From DATJXG01 sp035500455 (GTDB taxonomy: Bacteria; Acidobacteriota; Terriglobia; Terriglobales; Acidobacteriaceae), in contig DATJXG010000061.1 of assembly GCA_035500455.1 (NCBI GenBank), positions 1-30,976 on the forward strand: a stretch of 30,976 nt of DNA, written 5' to 3'. The notes below the pieces were generated by a model. The model saw only the letters and a program-made list of their open reading frames with translations, made no database searches and had not been told where the DNA came from. A program made the translations under genes and the position numbers. This document shows positions 16,521-24,557 of the stretch, in pieces. The stretch's first letter is position 1. The number at the start of each line of letters is the position of its first letter.

Positions 16521-16716
16521 TTGCAGACGCCCGATCACTGGAAATACGGCGGCACAAACGTACCCTGTACATGTACTTCAGGGCATTGTGTGGATCGCCG
16601 GAACGCCCCAGAATAGGGGTACAGCAAATGCCCGAAAGCGAGCATCTGACAACACAGGGACCCACGATTCAACGAGTTGCCGCTTGCGGAGAAGGCAGCA
16701 GAAAAGCTTGCCAGCC

Positions 16717-17493
16717 ATGAAGATTACGACGTTTATCACCGGGTGCGCTCTGGCGCTGGCAGTGCTGCTTTTCGCCCAGAAACACCGTCCCGAAGCCACG
16801 CCGGTCACCTTCCATGGCGTTGTGGACCTTACTCGGACGGATCCCAGTTCCTCGGATTCGCTGCTGGCGAGCACGAGGCGTGGTGAGCAAACCGATACCG
16901 GCACTCGGAAGATGGCTTCCGCCGGCAGCATATTGCGTTCCACCAGCACGGCCACCCGCATCGAGGCGCCTGCGCTCTATGCAAAAAGCCTGTGGACTGT
17001 GGACCAGATTCCGCCGGAGCGCCTGGTCGGACAGCTTGCGGTACTCGATGTGCGCGCCGAAGTGAAGAATAATCCCGGCTACGAAATCTCGATGGATGAC
17101 ATCATGAGATGGGAGAAGGCCAACGGGCAGATCCCGCTCGGCGCCGTAGTCGTTGCCGAAACCGGCTGGAAGCCGGGAAAAAGTATCGACGAAAAAACCG
17201 GCGCAAAGCAGCTGCCACAGGTGCCGGGATATTCTGGAGAGGCAGCGAAATTTCTGGTGGAAGCCCGCAACGTTCGAGGGCTGGGAATTGACGCCCCGCG
17301 GCTCCACTTCGGAACCGGCAGTTCCTGGAACTCGCCCGTGAGCCAATACACCCTGTCGCACAGTGTTTACCATCTTGAAAACATCGCCAGCCTGGAACGA
17401 GTTCCGGCGACCGGGGCTGTAGTGATGGTAGCTCCCATGAAGCTGCAAGGCCGCGCCGACGGACCCGTACGGGTTCTCGCCCTCGTGAAATAA
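16717..17493 (+). CDS. Exported cyclase-family (kynurenine formamidase-like) protein lacking the metal-binding motif
   Basis: A 258-residue protein with an N-terminal hydrophobic segment (ITGCALALAVLLFA) that exports or anchors it. The body follows the cyclase / kynurenine formamidase-like family: VVDLTR near the start, WTVDQIPPERLVGQLAVLDV, IPLGAVVVAETGWKPG, GLGID, SVYHLENIASLERVPATGA and VAPMKLQGRADGPVRVLALV. Normal members carry HTGTHxDAPxH, whose His and Asp bind metal. Here the aligned segment at residues 77-87 is STATRIEAPAL, so the three His and the Asp are changed to Ser, Arg, Leu and Glu. The frame is intact, suggesting a retained pseudoenzyme or a changed function. ATG 16717 was chosen at the hydrophobic segment; the frame is open back to 16507 without secretory character. 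Confidence 0.78.
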   Translation: MKITTFITGCALALAVLLFAQKHRPEATPVTFHGVVDLTRTDPSSSDSLLASTRRGEQTDTGTRKMASAGSILRSTSTATRIEAPALYAKSLWTVDQIPPERLVGQLAVLDVRAEVKNNPGYEISMDDIMRWEKANGQIPLGAVVVAETGWKPGKSIDEKTGAKQLPQVPGYSGEAAKFLVEARNVRGLGIDAPRLHFGTGSSWNSPVSQYTLSHSVYHLENIASLERVPATGAVVMVAPMKLQGRADGPVRVLALVK

Positions 17494-17581
17494 TTCCAAT
17501 CGCCGACACCCAACAAAAACACTGCTGCCGCTTGAAACTTCGCATTAGCGGTCAAGTCGGCTTCTGGACTGTTCGGCTCAT

Positions 17582-17633
17582 GCTTCTAGCTTCCGGCTTC
17601 TGGCTTCTTCCGGACGACTGACGGCCGACGACG
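17582..17633. repeat. Two blocks of phased heptads (GCTTCNN and GACGNNN)
   Basis: Block one, 17582-17609, is four consecutive 7-nt units: GCTTCTA, GCTTCCG, GCTTCTG and GCTTCTT. After CCG, block two, 17613-17633, is GACGACT, GACGGCC and GACGACG. Read on the minus strand these give GTCGTCG, AGCCAGA and AGCTAGA, words shared with the rpsL-rpsG element at 27871-27985, so this is an inverted, shorter relative. The rest of the 217-nt gap (17494-17710) shows nothing clear besides the next gene's ribosome-binding site. Confidence 0.82.
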
Positions 17634-17710
17634 GTTGGCGCAGTTTCTGCTTTTAAATTGTCGCTTTCTCGCTCTCGATCTCATCTGCTCCCTGCTGAGG
17701 GAGGTAATCC

Positions 17711-18235
17711 ATGAGCGACCCACGGTTTCCAATTGGAAAGTTCCATTACAACCAAGCCCCCAATGCGGAGCAGCGCGAGGCGATGATCGGTGACATCGCG
17801 CACGCGCCGGCGGCGTTGCGCGCCGCGGTGCAGGGTTTGTCGCAGCAGCAGTTGGACACTCCCTATCGCGATGGCGGATGGACGGTGCGGCAGGTGGTGC
17901 ATCACGTTCCGGACAGCCACCTCAACGCTTACGTCCGTTTCAAGCTGGCGCTCACGGAAGACGCGCCGAGTATCAAAACCTACGATGAAGCGCGCTGGGC
18001 TGAGCTGGGCGACACACCATCAACCCCGATCGAAGTATCCCTGACCCTCTTGGAGTCCCTGCACGCACGCTGGATAAAACTGCTCAACTCGCTGAAGCCG
18101 GAGGACTGGAAACGAACCTTTCACCATCCTGAACTGGGAGTTGTGCCTCTGGAGAGAAGCCTGGCGATCTACTCCTGGCACAGCAAGCACCACGTAGCGC
18201 ACGTGACCGATTTGAGGAAAAGAATGGGCTGGTGA
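17711..18235 (+). CDS. DinB/YfiT-family putative metal-dependent hydrolase/transferase
   Basis: A 174-residue four-helix-bundle protein of the DinB superfamily, closest in layout to Bacillus YfiT, a nickel/zinc-dependent hydrolase-like protein; relatives transfer thiols such as bacillithiol. Family signatures are the opening FPIGKFHYNQAPN, GGWTVRQVVHHVPDSH (His64/65) and YSWHSKHHVAHVTDLRKRM (His160/161 and His164), which supply the metal-binding His triad. The start is ATG 17711 with a strong Shine-Dalgarno site (GAGGGAGGT, about 6 nt upstream). It converges on the ydcF-like gene with only 12 nt between stop codons. Substrate unknown. Confidence 0.87.
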   Translation: MSDPRFPIGKFHYNQAPNAEQREAMIGDIAHAPAALRAAVQGLSQQQLDTPYRDGGWTVRQVVHHVPDSHLNAYVRFKLALTEDAPSIKTYDEARWAELGDTPSTPIEVSLTLLESLHARWIKLLNSLKPEDWKRTFHHPELGVVPLERSLAIYSWHSKHHVAHVTDLRKRMGW

Positions 18236-18247
18236 CCGGGGCCTCGG

Positions 18248-18859
18248 TCATACCGGAATGTGCAGCCGCCACGCCATGTAGCTGGCGGCTTCCCTAAACA
18301 CCGCCAGGGAGCGTTGCCACGGCGATCGCGGCACTGAATCCGGGCGCGGCGCCACGTACACCTGCACGCCTTCATGTTCCAGCAGTTTGCGGATGCGGAA
18401 TACATGATAGGCATCGCTCACCGCGATGCAACTCCGCATCTGGTTGGCATGCATAATCACGGCTACCCGCCGCGCCGATTCCGCGGTGTCCGAACCCTGG
18501 GTTTCAGCGATCAGATTGGGAACCGGGATGCCGCGATGCAGCAGGTAGTCGTGGCCTACGCCGCCTTCGCTGTAGTGAGGATCTTCGCCAGCGCCGCCAG
18601 TCGTGATCACGACCGGGGCCACCCCGCGCTGGTAAAGATCGAAAGCGTGGTCCAGGCGGGCGCGTAACACGGGCGAAGGCCGCCCGTCATACTCGGCCGC
18701 CCCGAATACTACGATGGCGTCGGAAGGATAAACTTCCTGCTCCCAGGAGTCGCGCACGATCGCGCGACAAATGGAGCCCAGCCAGGCCAGCCCCGCAGCC
18801 ACCACCAGCAGGACTAGCCATAACCGCCAGCGGCGCCGTGTGCCAGCCACAGCGTTCAT
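18248..18859 (-). CDS. ydcF: YdcF family (DUF218) membrane-anchored protein
   Basis: A 203-residue protein with one N-terminal transmembrane segment (LWLVLLVVAAGLAWLGSI) and a DUF218 domain. Family motifs are DAIVVFGAAEYDGRPSPVL, RLDHAFDLYQRG, VVITTGGAGED, GSDTAESARRV and VSDAYHVFRIRKLL. Members (YdcF, SanA, ElyC) are linked to envelope biogenesis and some bind S-adenosylmethionine; the precise role here is unknown. The start ATG at 18859 overlaps the tsaC-like stop codon as ATGA, so translation is probably coupled. The frame is open upstream to 19045, but that segment is a shadow of the preceding gene. Confidence 0.87.
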   Translation of the reverse strand: MNAVAGTRRRWRLWLVLLVVAAGLAWLGSICRAIVRDSWEQEVYPSDAIVVFGAAEYDGRPSPVLRARLDHAFDLYQRGVAPVVITTGGAGEDPHYSEGGVGHDYLLHRGIPVPNLIAETQGSDTAESARRVAVIMHANQMRSCIAVSDAYHVFRIRKLLEHEGVQVYVAPRPDSVPRSPWQRSLAVFREAASYMAWRLHIPV

Positions 18860-19503
18860 CCCTGCGCGAAAAACTCGGAGATCTCCTGCGCGGAAATTGC
18901 TCCCTCTCGCAGGATGTACCAGCGCTTTTCCTCGTCGGTGAGGTCCACGATGGTGGAAGCCACGTCGCGCGGCGACGGCCCGCCGTCCACGATGATGGAG
19001 ATGCGTCCCTGAAGCTGGTCGTGCACGGCCTGGGCCGAGGTGCACTCGGATTCGCCGCTCAAGTTCGCTGAAGTAGCAGTGATGGGAATCTGCGCCGCGG
19101 TAACGACTGCCAGGGGAATCTTGGCATTGGGCACGCGCAGCGCCACGTTGCCAGTGTTGGCCGTCACCTTGAGCGGCAGTTTTGAGGAGGCTTTCACGAT
19201 AATGGTCAGTGGCCCGGGCCAGAAGCGGCGCGCCAGCACGTAGAACTCCTCGGGCAAAGGCTGGGCCAGTTCTTCCGCCTGATCGACGTTTTCGATCAGG
19301 AGTGAGAGCGGTTTGTGCCGCGAACGTGACTTGATGTCATACACGCGGTCCACCGCGCGCAAATTGAAGGGGTCCGCCGCCAGGCCGTAAAACGTGTCGG
19401 TCGGCATGCCCAGCACTTCGCCGGAACGGATGTGGTCGGCAGCGTACCGCACCAAAGAAACTTCGGGATTTTCGTTGCTGATCTTGATGATTTCCGCGCG
19501 CAC
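18856..19503 (-). CDS. tsaC: L-threonylcarbamoyladenylate synthase (TsaC/YrdC/Sua5 family)
   Basis: A 215-residue enzyme that makes threonylcarbamoyl-AMP from threonine, bicarbonate and ATP, the first step of t6A37 formation in ANN-decoding tRNAs. Signatures are MPTDTFYGLAADP, the basic KSRSRHKPLSLLI, RRFWPGPLTIIVKAS, and PITATSANLSGE in the nucleotide pocket. The length fits the YrdC-domain-only form, without the C-terminal Sua5 domain. The start is GTG 19503 with GGAAGGGAG about 6-7 nt upstream. It overlaps the downstream ydcF-like gene by 4 nt. Confidence 0.93.
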   Translation of the reverse strand: MRAEIIKISNENPEVSLVRYAADHIRSGEVLGMPTDTFYGLAADPFNLRAVDRVYDIKSRSRHKPLSLLIENVDQAEELAQPLPEEFYVLARRFWPGPLTIIVKASSKLPLKVTANTGNVALRVPNAKIPLAVVTAAQIPITATSANLSGESECTSAQAVHDQLQGRISIIVDGGPSPRDVASTIVDLTDEEKRWYILREGAISAQEISEFFAQG

Positions 19504-19638
19504 CCAGCGCTCCCTTCCGAACTCCTGCTTACGGAATATCCACTGAAACGGAAAGACTTAACATACCACGCCCAGCCGCACCAAGCCGAGAAGTAATGTG
19601 CAAAGACCCTTGGGCGCGGGGGTCCCGGAGGGTGTTTT

Positions 19639-19741
19639 CCTTGGTGAACCTTCGTGGCCTTCGTGGGAAGCATTTCTGCATGGATCGGCAAAAGGCTTTC
19701 ACACCAAGGACACGAAGGGTGCACGAAGGTTCACGAAGCAA
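19639..19741. repeat. Second copy of the CACNAAGG-word palindrome
   Basis: The right arm 19702-19741 reads in words of 9, 11, 10 and 10 nt: CACCAAGGA, CACGAAGGGTG, CACGAAGGTT and CACGAAGCAA, the same length series as at 9149-9188. The left arm 19639-19666 carries reverse-complement words (CCTTGG, AACCTTCGTG, CCTTCGTGG) but is shorter. It lies in the 298-nt gap 19504-19801 between the divergent starts of the tsaC-like and methyltransferase genes, where I see nothing else but the tsaC ribosome-binding site. Confidence 0.82.
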
Positions 19742-19801
19742 ATGGAAGGAAAACCGTGCTCTGGCAGGCGGCGCGATCACGTATGATTCTGCAAGCTCGC
19801 G

Positions 19802-20632
19802 ATGACCAAAGCAACGGAAAATCCGCGGCATGTGTCGAATCGCCTGCACTTCATCGAGGGAAGGCACAACTCGCGGGTGAAGCAGTTCCGCCGCGCCTTC
19901 GCCCAAAGCGAACTGACCGAGGAGGGGAACTGCGCCATCGAGGGGTTCCGGATCGTCGAAGAAGCTATCCGCAGCGGGCTGCGCTTTCAGTCGGTCATCT
20001 TCAGCGCCTCGGCTGAAGCGAAGGCGCAGCGTCTGCTTCCCCAGATCGGGGCAAACGTCGAAACTGTAGTGCTGCCGGACAAGCTGTTCGCCAGCACGGT
20101 GCCGAGCGAAACTCCGCAGGGCGTGGCGGCCCTGGTGCGGATGAAGCAGTCATCCCTGGACGACGTCATCGTAAAAGCGCTGGCCGGGCCATTGATCGCG
20201 ATTGCCGGCGTGCAGGACCCTGGCAATCTGGGGACGATTCTGCGTTCCGCCGAGGCATTTGGCGCCGCAGGGGTGATCCTGGGCGAAGGCACCGTCAGCC
20301 CGTTCAACACCAAGGTGGTGCGCGCCTCCGCCGGATCGATTTTCCGGCTCTCACTGGCCCGAACAAAGCTGGCGGATGCCCTGGGCCAGATGCGCGCCCA
20401 CGGCATCCGTCTCATTGCGACTTCCTCGCACCGCGGCACGCCGCTGCCCGAAGCCAAGCTCGAGCCCCCGCTCGCGATCTTCATTGGAAGTGAAGGCGCG
20501 GGACTACCCAAGAACCTGCTCGCGGAGATGGACGAACTGGTAGCCATCCCGCACTCGCCGCAGGTAGAGTCGCTGAACGCGGGAGTGGCGGCGAGCATCG
20601 TGTTGTATGAAATTGCGAGGTCGAGAGAATGA
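19802..20632 (+). CDS. SpoU/TrmH-family RNA 2'-O-methyltransferase
   Basis: A 276-residue SPOUT enzyme that methylates the 2'-OH of a tRNA or rRNA nucleotide with S-adenosylmethionine. The N-terminal RNA-binding domain is at about residues 15-110 (FIEGRHNSRVKQFRRA, AIEGFRIVEEAI, PQGVAALVR). The three SPOUT motifs are complete: DPGNLGTILRSAEAFG (139-154, with the invariant Asn and Arg), IFIGSEGAGLP, and PHSPQVESLNAGVAASIVLY forming the knot. The N-terminal layout is closer to RlmB/TsnR-like members than to TrmH, but the target base cannot be fixed. ATG 19802 has no clear Shine-Dalgarno site. Confidence 0.9.
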   Translation: MTKATENPRHVSNRLHFIEGRHNSRVKQFRRAFAQSELTEEGNCAIEGFRIVEEAIRSGLRFQSVIFSASAEAKAQRLLPQIGANVETVVLPDKLFASTVPSETPQGVAALVRMKQSSLDDVIVKALAGPLIAIAGVQDPGNLGTILRSAEAFGAAGVILGEGTVSPFNTKVVRASAGSIFRLSLARTKLADALGQMRAHGIRLIATSSHRGTPLPEAKLEPPLAIFIGSEGAGLPKNLLAEMDELVAIPHSPQVESLNAGVAASIVLYEIARSRE

Positions 20633-20639
20633 GACTCAT

Positions 20640-20777
20640 CACCACGGAGGCACAGAGTCACAGAGAAAACCTGGGAGGCAACGACCCCCGAACCAGCCCC
20701 CATTATTAGGTGCCGCGATTGAGGTTCATCGCTTCTTAGCTTTTGCTTTTCTCTGTGCCTCCTGTGTCTCTGTGGTG
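20640..20777. repeat. Inverted repeat of CACAGAGN octads upstream of rarA
   Basis: The left arm is CACGGAGG, CACAGAGT and CACAGAGA in 8-nt phase from 20643, ending in AAA. The right arm 20747-20777 is the reverse complement (TTTTCTCTGTG, CCTCCTGTG, TCTCTGTG, GTG). The intervening sequence of about 80 nt shows no gene. It occupies almost all of the 157-nt gap and ends 12 nt before the rarA start. Confidence 0.8.
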
Positions 20778-20789
20778 AAATGGTTCTAG

Positions 20790-22166
20790 ATGTCCCTGTT
20801 CCAAGCCATCCCCGAGCCCAACGACCCCGGCGACCGCACCCGTCCCCTCGCCGACCGCATGCGGCCGCGCACGCTCGACGAATTCGTCGGCCAGGAGCAC
20901 TTGGTCGCCCCCGGCAAGCCCCTGCGCACGCAGATCGAGCGCGACGACGCCGGCTCACTCATCTTCTGGGGGCCTCCCGGCACAGGTAAGACCACGCTGG
21001 CGCAGATCATCGCCCACATGACCAAAGCGGAGTTCATCGAGTTCTCCGCCGTGCTCGCCGGGATCAAAGAGATCAAGCAGGTTATGGCCGAGGCCGAGCG
21101 AGCCAAGCAATACGGCACCCGCACGATAGTGTTCGTGGATGAGATTCACCGCTTCAACAAAGCGCAGCAGGATGCATTTCTACCTCACGTCGAAAAAGGC
21201 AACATCCGCCTGATCGGCGCGACCACGGAGAACCCGTCGTTCGAAATCATCTCCGCTCTGCTTTCCCGCTCGCGCGTTTACGTGCTTAAGCCACTGACCG
21301 AGGAGCAGATCGTTCTCCTGCTCAAGCGGGCGTTGGCTGACGAAGAACGCGGCCTGGGAAAAATGAAGCTGCAGGCGGGGGACGAAATCCTGGCCAAGAT
21401 CGCCGCCTACTCCAGCGGCGACGCCCGCTCGGCTTACAACGTGCTGGAAGTGGCGGCGTCGCTCGCGCTCAGCCGCACCGGCAAAAACTCCGGCGCCGAA
21501 ATCACCGATGATCTCATCCAGGACGCGCTGCAGAAGCGCGTTCTCCTGTACGACAAGGCCGGCGAGGAGCACTACAACCTCATCTCAGCGTTGCACAAGT
21601 CAGTACGCAACAGCGATCCCGACGCCTCGCTCTACTGGCTGGCGCGCATGCTCGAGGCCGGCGAAGATCCGCTTTATATCGCGCGCCGAGTTGTCCGCAT
21701 GTCAGTGGAGGACATTGGCATGGCTGATCCGCAAGCGCTGGCGCTGTGTATGGCAGCTCGCGACGCAGTGGATTTCATCGGCATGCCGGAGGGCAATCTG
21801 GCCCTGGCGCAAGCCGTCGTTTATCTGGCGCTGGCGCCGAAGTCCAACGCGCTCTACACCGCCTACGGCTCAGTACAGACCGACGTGGAACACACCGCTG
21901 CAGAGCCTGTGCCCTTGCACCTTCGCAATGCGCCTACCGGATTAATGAAAGGCCTCGGCTACGGCCAGGGTTACCAATACGCCCATGACACCGCCGACAA
22001 AGTCGCAGATATGCAATGCCTGCCCGACAATCTGCGCAACCGCGTTTACTATCAGCCCACCGATGAGGGGATGGAAAAGCGCATCCGCGAACGCCTGGAG
22101 GAGATCAGGAAGCGGCGGGAACGGGCCGCGGGCCGCACGCCCTCAATTCCGGAGCAGAAGTCCTAG
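20790..22166 (+). CDS. rarA: RarA/MgsA replication-associated recombination AAA+ ATPase
   Basis: A 458-residue clamp-loader-like AAA+ protein that acts at stalled replication forks; homologous to E. coli RarA and eukaryotic WRNIP1/Mgs1. Features: PLADRMRPRTLDEFVGQEHL at 19-38, Walker A GPPGTGKTT at 61-69, Walker B VFVDEIHRF (Asp117, Glu118), sensor 1 GATTENPSFE, arginine-finger segment LLSRSRVY and sensor 2 SGDARSAYNVLE. The C-terminal tetramerisation region includes KSVRNSDPDASLYWLARMLE and EDIGMADPQAL. Length is typical. The start is ATG 20790. It converges on the next gene with only 2 nt between stop codons. Confidence 0.96.
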   Translation: MSLFQAIPEPNDPGDRTRPLADRMRPRTLDEFVGQEHLVAPGKPLRTQIERDDAGSLIFWGPPGTGKTTLAQIIAHMTKAEFIEFSAVLAGIKEIKQVMAEAERAKQYGTRTIVFVDEIHRFNKAQQDAFLPHVEKGNIRLIGATTENPSFEIISALLSRSRVYVLKPLTEEQIVLLLKRALADEERGLGKMKLQAGDEILAKIAAYSSGDARSAYNVLEVAASLALSRTGKNSGAEITDDLIQDALQKRVLLYDKAGEEHYNLISALHKSVRNSDPDASLYWLARMLEAGEDPLYIARRVVRMSVEDIGMADPQALALCMAARDAVDFIGMPEGNLALAQAVVYLALAPKSNALYTAYGSVQTDVEHTAAEPVPLHLRNAPTGLMKGLGYGQGYQYAHDTADKVADMQCLPDNLRNRVYYQPTDEGMEKRIRERLEEIRKRRERAAGRTPSIPEQKS

Positions 22167-22168
22167 CA

Positions 22169-23101
22169 TCAATCAACGATCGTATAAGGCGGCGCGAACT
22201 CCGGGATCCCAGCTCTGCGGCCGGCGATCCAGCGCAGCACGTAAACCATCTCGGGATTGGTCAGTCCACCGGTGATCGCATTAGGAATCACTTCCAGCAG
22301 GGCATGGGCCCCTAAATCCTTGAAGTAGTCGATGTCGGGCTCTACGACAATGCAGCTCACGCCGTCGATGGTCTTCTTGTCGCCTTCGTGAAAAGTCAGT
22401 TGCACGTTAGCCTCGCCGAACTGGATCTGCTTCCAGCTTGCGGTCGCCCCGGGATGAAAGAATCCCGTTCCCACCTCGGGAGCGAAATGGCCCTGCGCCG
22501 CCGCCGTGCGCACCTGATCGATCAAGGCGGCGTCACAGTAGGCAAAAAAGCGGTCCTGGGAGAGGCTGTCATCCCACTTGATCTGCTTCAGATAATCGAG
22601 CGGGGTTCTCAGCGGCAGCATAATCTGCGCCATGGCCGTGGTGATGTTGAGCAGCGCCGCGAGGCGCTTGGGAGTATCCTCCATGAGCGTTTCGTAGCGC
22701 TCGCGACCGGTGGGATCGTCCACCCCACTCGCCAGGAAAGGCAGTTTTACCTTGATCGAATCCCAGGCGGCAAGCGCGAAATTGAAGGCTGGGTTTTTTG
22801 GAATGAGCATCAGGTCCAGGCTGGTTGGCTTCTGGAAGGAAAGGTCCACCGGGGTGAAGCCCGCTTGCTGAAAGCCGGCGGAGAAGACGATCGCGGTGTA
22901 TCTGTCGCCGAAGTTGTCGAAAAAAGGAACCGACGCGGAAAGCGATGAACCGCGCACTTCACGACTGACGACCTGCCGCTGATTGCCGTCGATAATGCGG
23001 TATAGAACGGAAGTCCCGGCCTTGAGCGGCTGCCGGGTGCCGTCGAAAACGTTGATCAGGAACTGAGATTGAACAGTGTCGGGAACAGCGGGCGACGCCA
23101 T
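22169..23101 (-). CDS. Protein of unknown function with N-terminal carbohydrate-binding-like beta domain
   Basis: A 310-residue protein that I do not recognise. There is no signal peptide or transmembrane segment, so it is probably cytoplasmic. Residues 10-95 look like a small beta-sandwich (FLINVFDGTRQPLKAGTSVL, then SLDLMLIPKN), of the kind seen in carboxypeptidase-regulatory-like domains. The C-terminal part is mixed helix and strand with CIVVEPDIDYFKDLGAHALL and NPEMVYVLRW. The start is ATG 23101 with GGGAGGGT just upstream, which supports a real, translated gene. The stop lies 2 nt from the rarA stop codon, so both transcripts must overlap. Confidence 0.7.
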   Translation of the reverse strand: MASPAVPDTVQSQFLINVFDGTRQPLKAGTSVLYRIIDGNQRQVVSREVRGSSLSASVPFFDNFGDRYTAIVFSAGFQQAGFTPVDLSFQKPTSLDLMLIPKNPAFNFALAAWDSIKVKLPFLASGVDDPTGRERYETLMEDTPKRLAALLNITTAMAQIMLPLRTPLDYLKQIKWDDSLSQDRFFAYCDAALIDQVRTAAAQGHFAPEVGTGFFHPGATASWKQIQFGEANVQLTFHEGDKKTIDGVSCIVVEPDIDYFKDLGAHALLEVIPNAITGGLTNPEMVYVLRWIAGRRAGIPEFAPPYTIVD

Positions 23102-23253
23102 ATACCCTCCCGGTTTTTGCGCTTGGTGGGCGGTAGCTTACCATGGCGACCCGGCATCGAAAAGCGGAATCCCGGACCCCTCGGGGGACATCTGTTAGGT
23201 AACGCGCGCGATGCCGGAAGGGTTTGCCTGCGCGCACGGTCAGGAGGCGGATC

Positions 23254-24519
23254 ATGGCCGCCAGCTCAATAGTAATCAGCAATGAAGGTTTCGTGGAACG
23301 CGGTCCTCGCGTCCATCAGGTAGAAGATCTGCTTCGCTTGCAGAAGGCGGCACAGAAGATCACGTCGATTCTTGATCTCGACGAACTGATCGACAAGGTT
23401 GTAAACGACGTCGCCCGCTCCTTTGGCTGTCTGGAAGCCAATATTTATCTCCACGAAGAAACGCCCGGGGAAATGGTGCTGGCCGGAGTGCATGGCTGCA
23501 CCTGTAATGACAAGGGAACGCGCCTGATCGTGGGCGAACGCGGCATGGTTGGCTATGTGGCCCGCACCAGGCAGATGCGTTACGCTCCGGACGTCAGCAA
23601 GGACGAATATTACGTCGCCTGCGAGCCCTCTACCCGGTCGGAAGTCGCCATTCCCTTGCTGGCGGGGCGCGAACTGGTGGGCGTCTTCACCGCGTCCCAT
23701 ACCGAACTCGATGCCTTTCCTCCGGAGCAGTTGCGCCTGCTGCAAGCGCTTTGCAGCCATGTGGCTGTGGCCGTGCATAACGCACGGGCGTTTGCTCACG
23801 AACGGCAGGAACGCGAGCGGCTGAGCAGCGAGGCCAGCGAAGCACGAACCATTCAGCAGGCGTTACTGCCTAAGAGTTCCCCATATATTCCGGGATTTCA
23901 GGTTTCAGGAGTCAGCGTACCCGCGGGAATGGTCGGGGGCGACTGGTTCGACTTCATCGACCTGGAAGATGGCCGTTGGGGCCTGGTGTTGGCTGATGTT
24001 GCGGGCAAAGGAACGGCAGCCGCGCTGCTGATGTCGGGCACGCGCGGCATGTTGCGTTCGCTGGCGGGGGCGCATTGTTGTCCCGGCGAAGTGCTTACCC
24101 GCCTCAACCGCCTGCTGGCCGATGACTTCCCCTCCGGGCGTTTCGTGACCATGCTCTATGCCGTGCTCGATCCACGGCGGCGCACGCTGACCTTCGCCAG
24201 CGCCGGCCACCTGCGTCCTTTGCTGGTGGATGACGCTGGAGCGCGCTTTCTCGACAGCGATGAAGGCATGCCCCTTGGCCTGGCCCTGGGCGGATTCTCA
24301 GAGAAAACGGTACATCTGCCTCCCGGCTCGCGAGTGGTGTTCTACAGCGACGGCATTACCGAAGCCGAGGAATCGGGAGAGGAATATGGCGCCGACCGCC
24401 TGCGCGAGCATGTTCAGCAACCGGAGGCCTCGGCAGAAAGCATCCTGCAGGATGTGCGCCGCTTCGTGAACGGCAGCGGCTTCCGCGATGATGCCACGGT
24501 GATTTTCCTCAGAGCCTGA
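23254..24519 (+). CDS. GAF-domain SpoIIE/PP2C-type serine phosphatase
   Basis: A 421-residue signalling protein. A GAF sensor domain is at about residues 25-180 (LDLDELIDKVVNDVARSFG, GERGMVGYVARTRQ, VAIPLLAGRELVGVF), followed by a charged helical linker and a SpoIIE/RsbU-type PP2C domain at about 206-420. Metal-binding acidic residues are present: Asp230 (GGDWFDF), Asp248 (ADVAGKG), FYSDGITEAEE and GFRDDATVIF. Such phosphatases commonly dephosphorylate anti-anti-sigma factors; no partner gene is adjacent. ATG 23254 was chosen because AGGAGG lies 6 nt upstream; the frame is open to TTG 23224. Confidence 0.92.
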   Translation: MAASSIVISNEGFVERGPRVHQVEDLLRLQKAAQKITSILDLDELIDKVVNDVARSFGCLEANIYLHEETPGEMVLAGVHGCTCNDKGTRLIVGERGMVGYVARTRQMRYAPDVSKDEYYVACEPSTRSEVAIPLLAGRELVGVFTASHTELDAFPPEQLRLLQALCSHVAVAVHNARAFAHERQERERLSSEASEARTIQQALLPKSSPYIPGFQVSGVSVPAGMVGGDWFDFIDLEDGRWGLVLADVAGKGTAAALLMSGTRGMLRSLAGAHCCPGEVLTRLNRLLADDFPSGRFVTMLYAVLDPRRRTLTFASAGHLRPLLVDDAGARFLDSDEGMPLGLALGGFSEKTVHLPPGSRVVFYSDGITEAEESGEEYGADRLREHVQQPEASAESILQDVRRFVNGSGFRDDATVIFLRA

Positions 24520-24557
24520 CCACGCGAAGCGCTCGAAGACGTCAAAGCGGCGCGTGG
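24520..24557. terminator. Palindrome exactly filling the gap between two convergent stop codons
   Basis: The outer arms 24520-24526 (CCACGCG) and 24551-24557 (CGCGTGG), plus an inner CGCT/AGCG stem (24530-24533 and 24546-24549), span the whole 38-nt gap. There is no U tract on either side, so bidirectional termination is only suggested. Confidence 0.45.
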
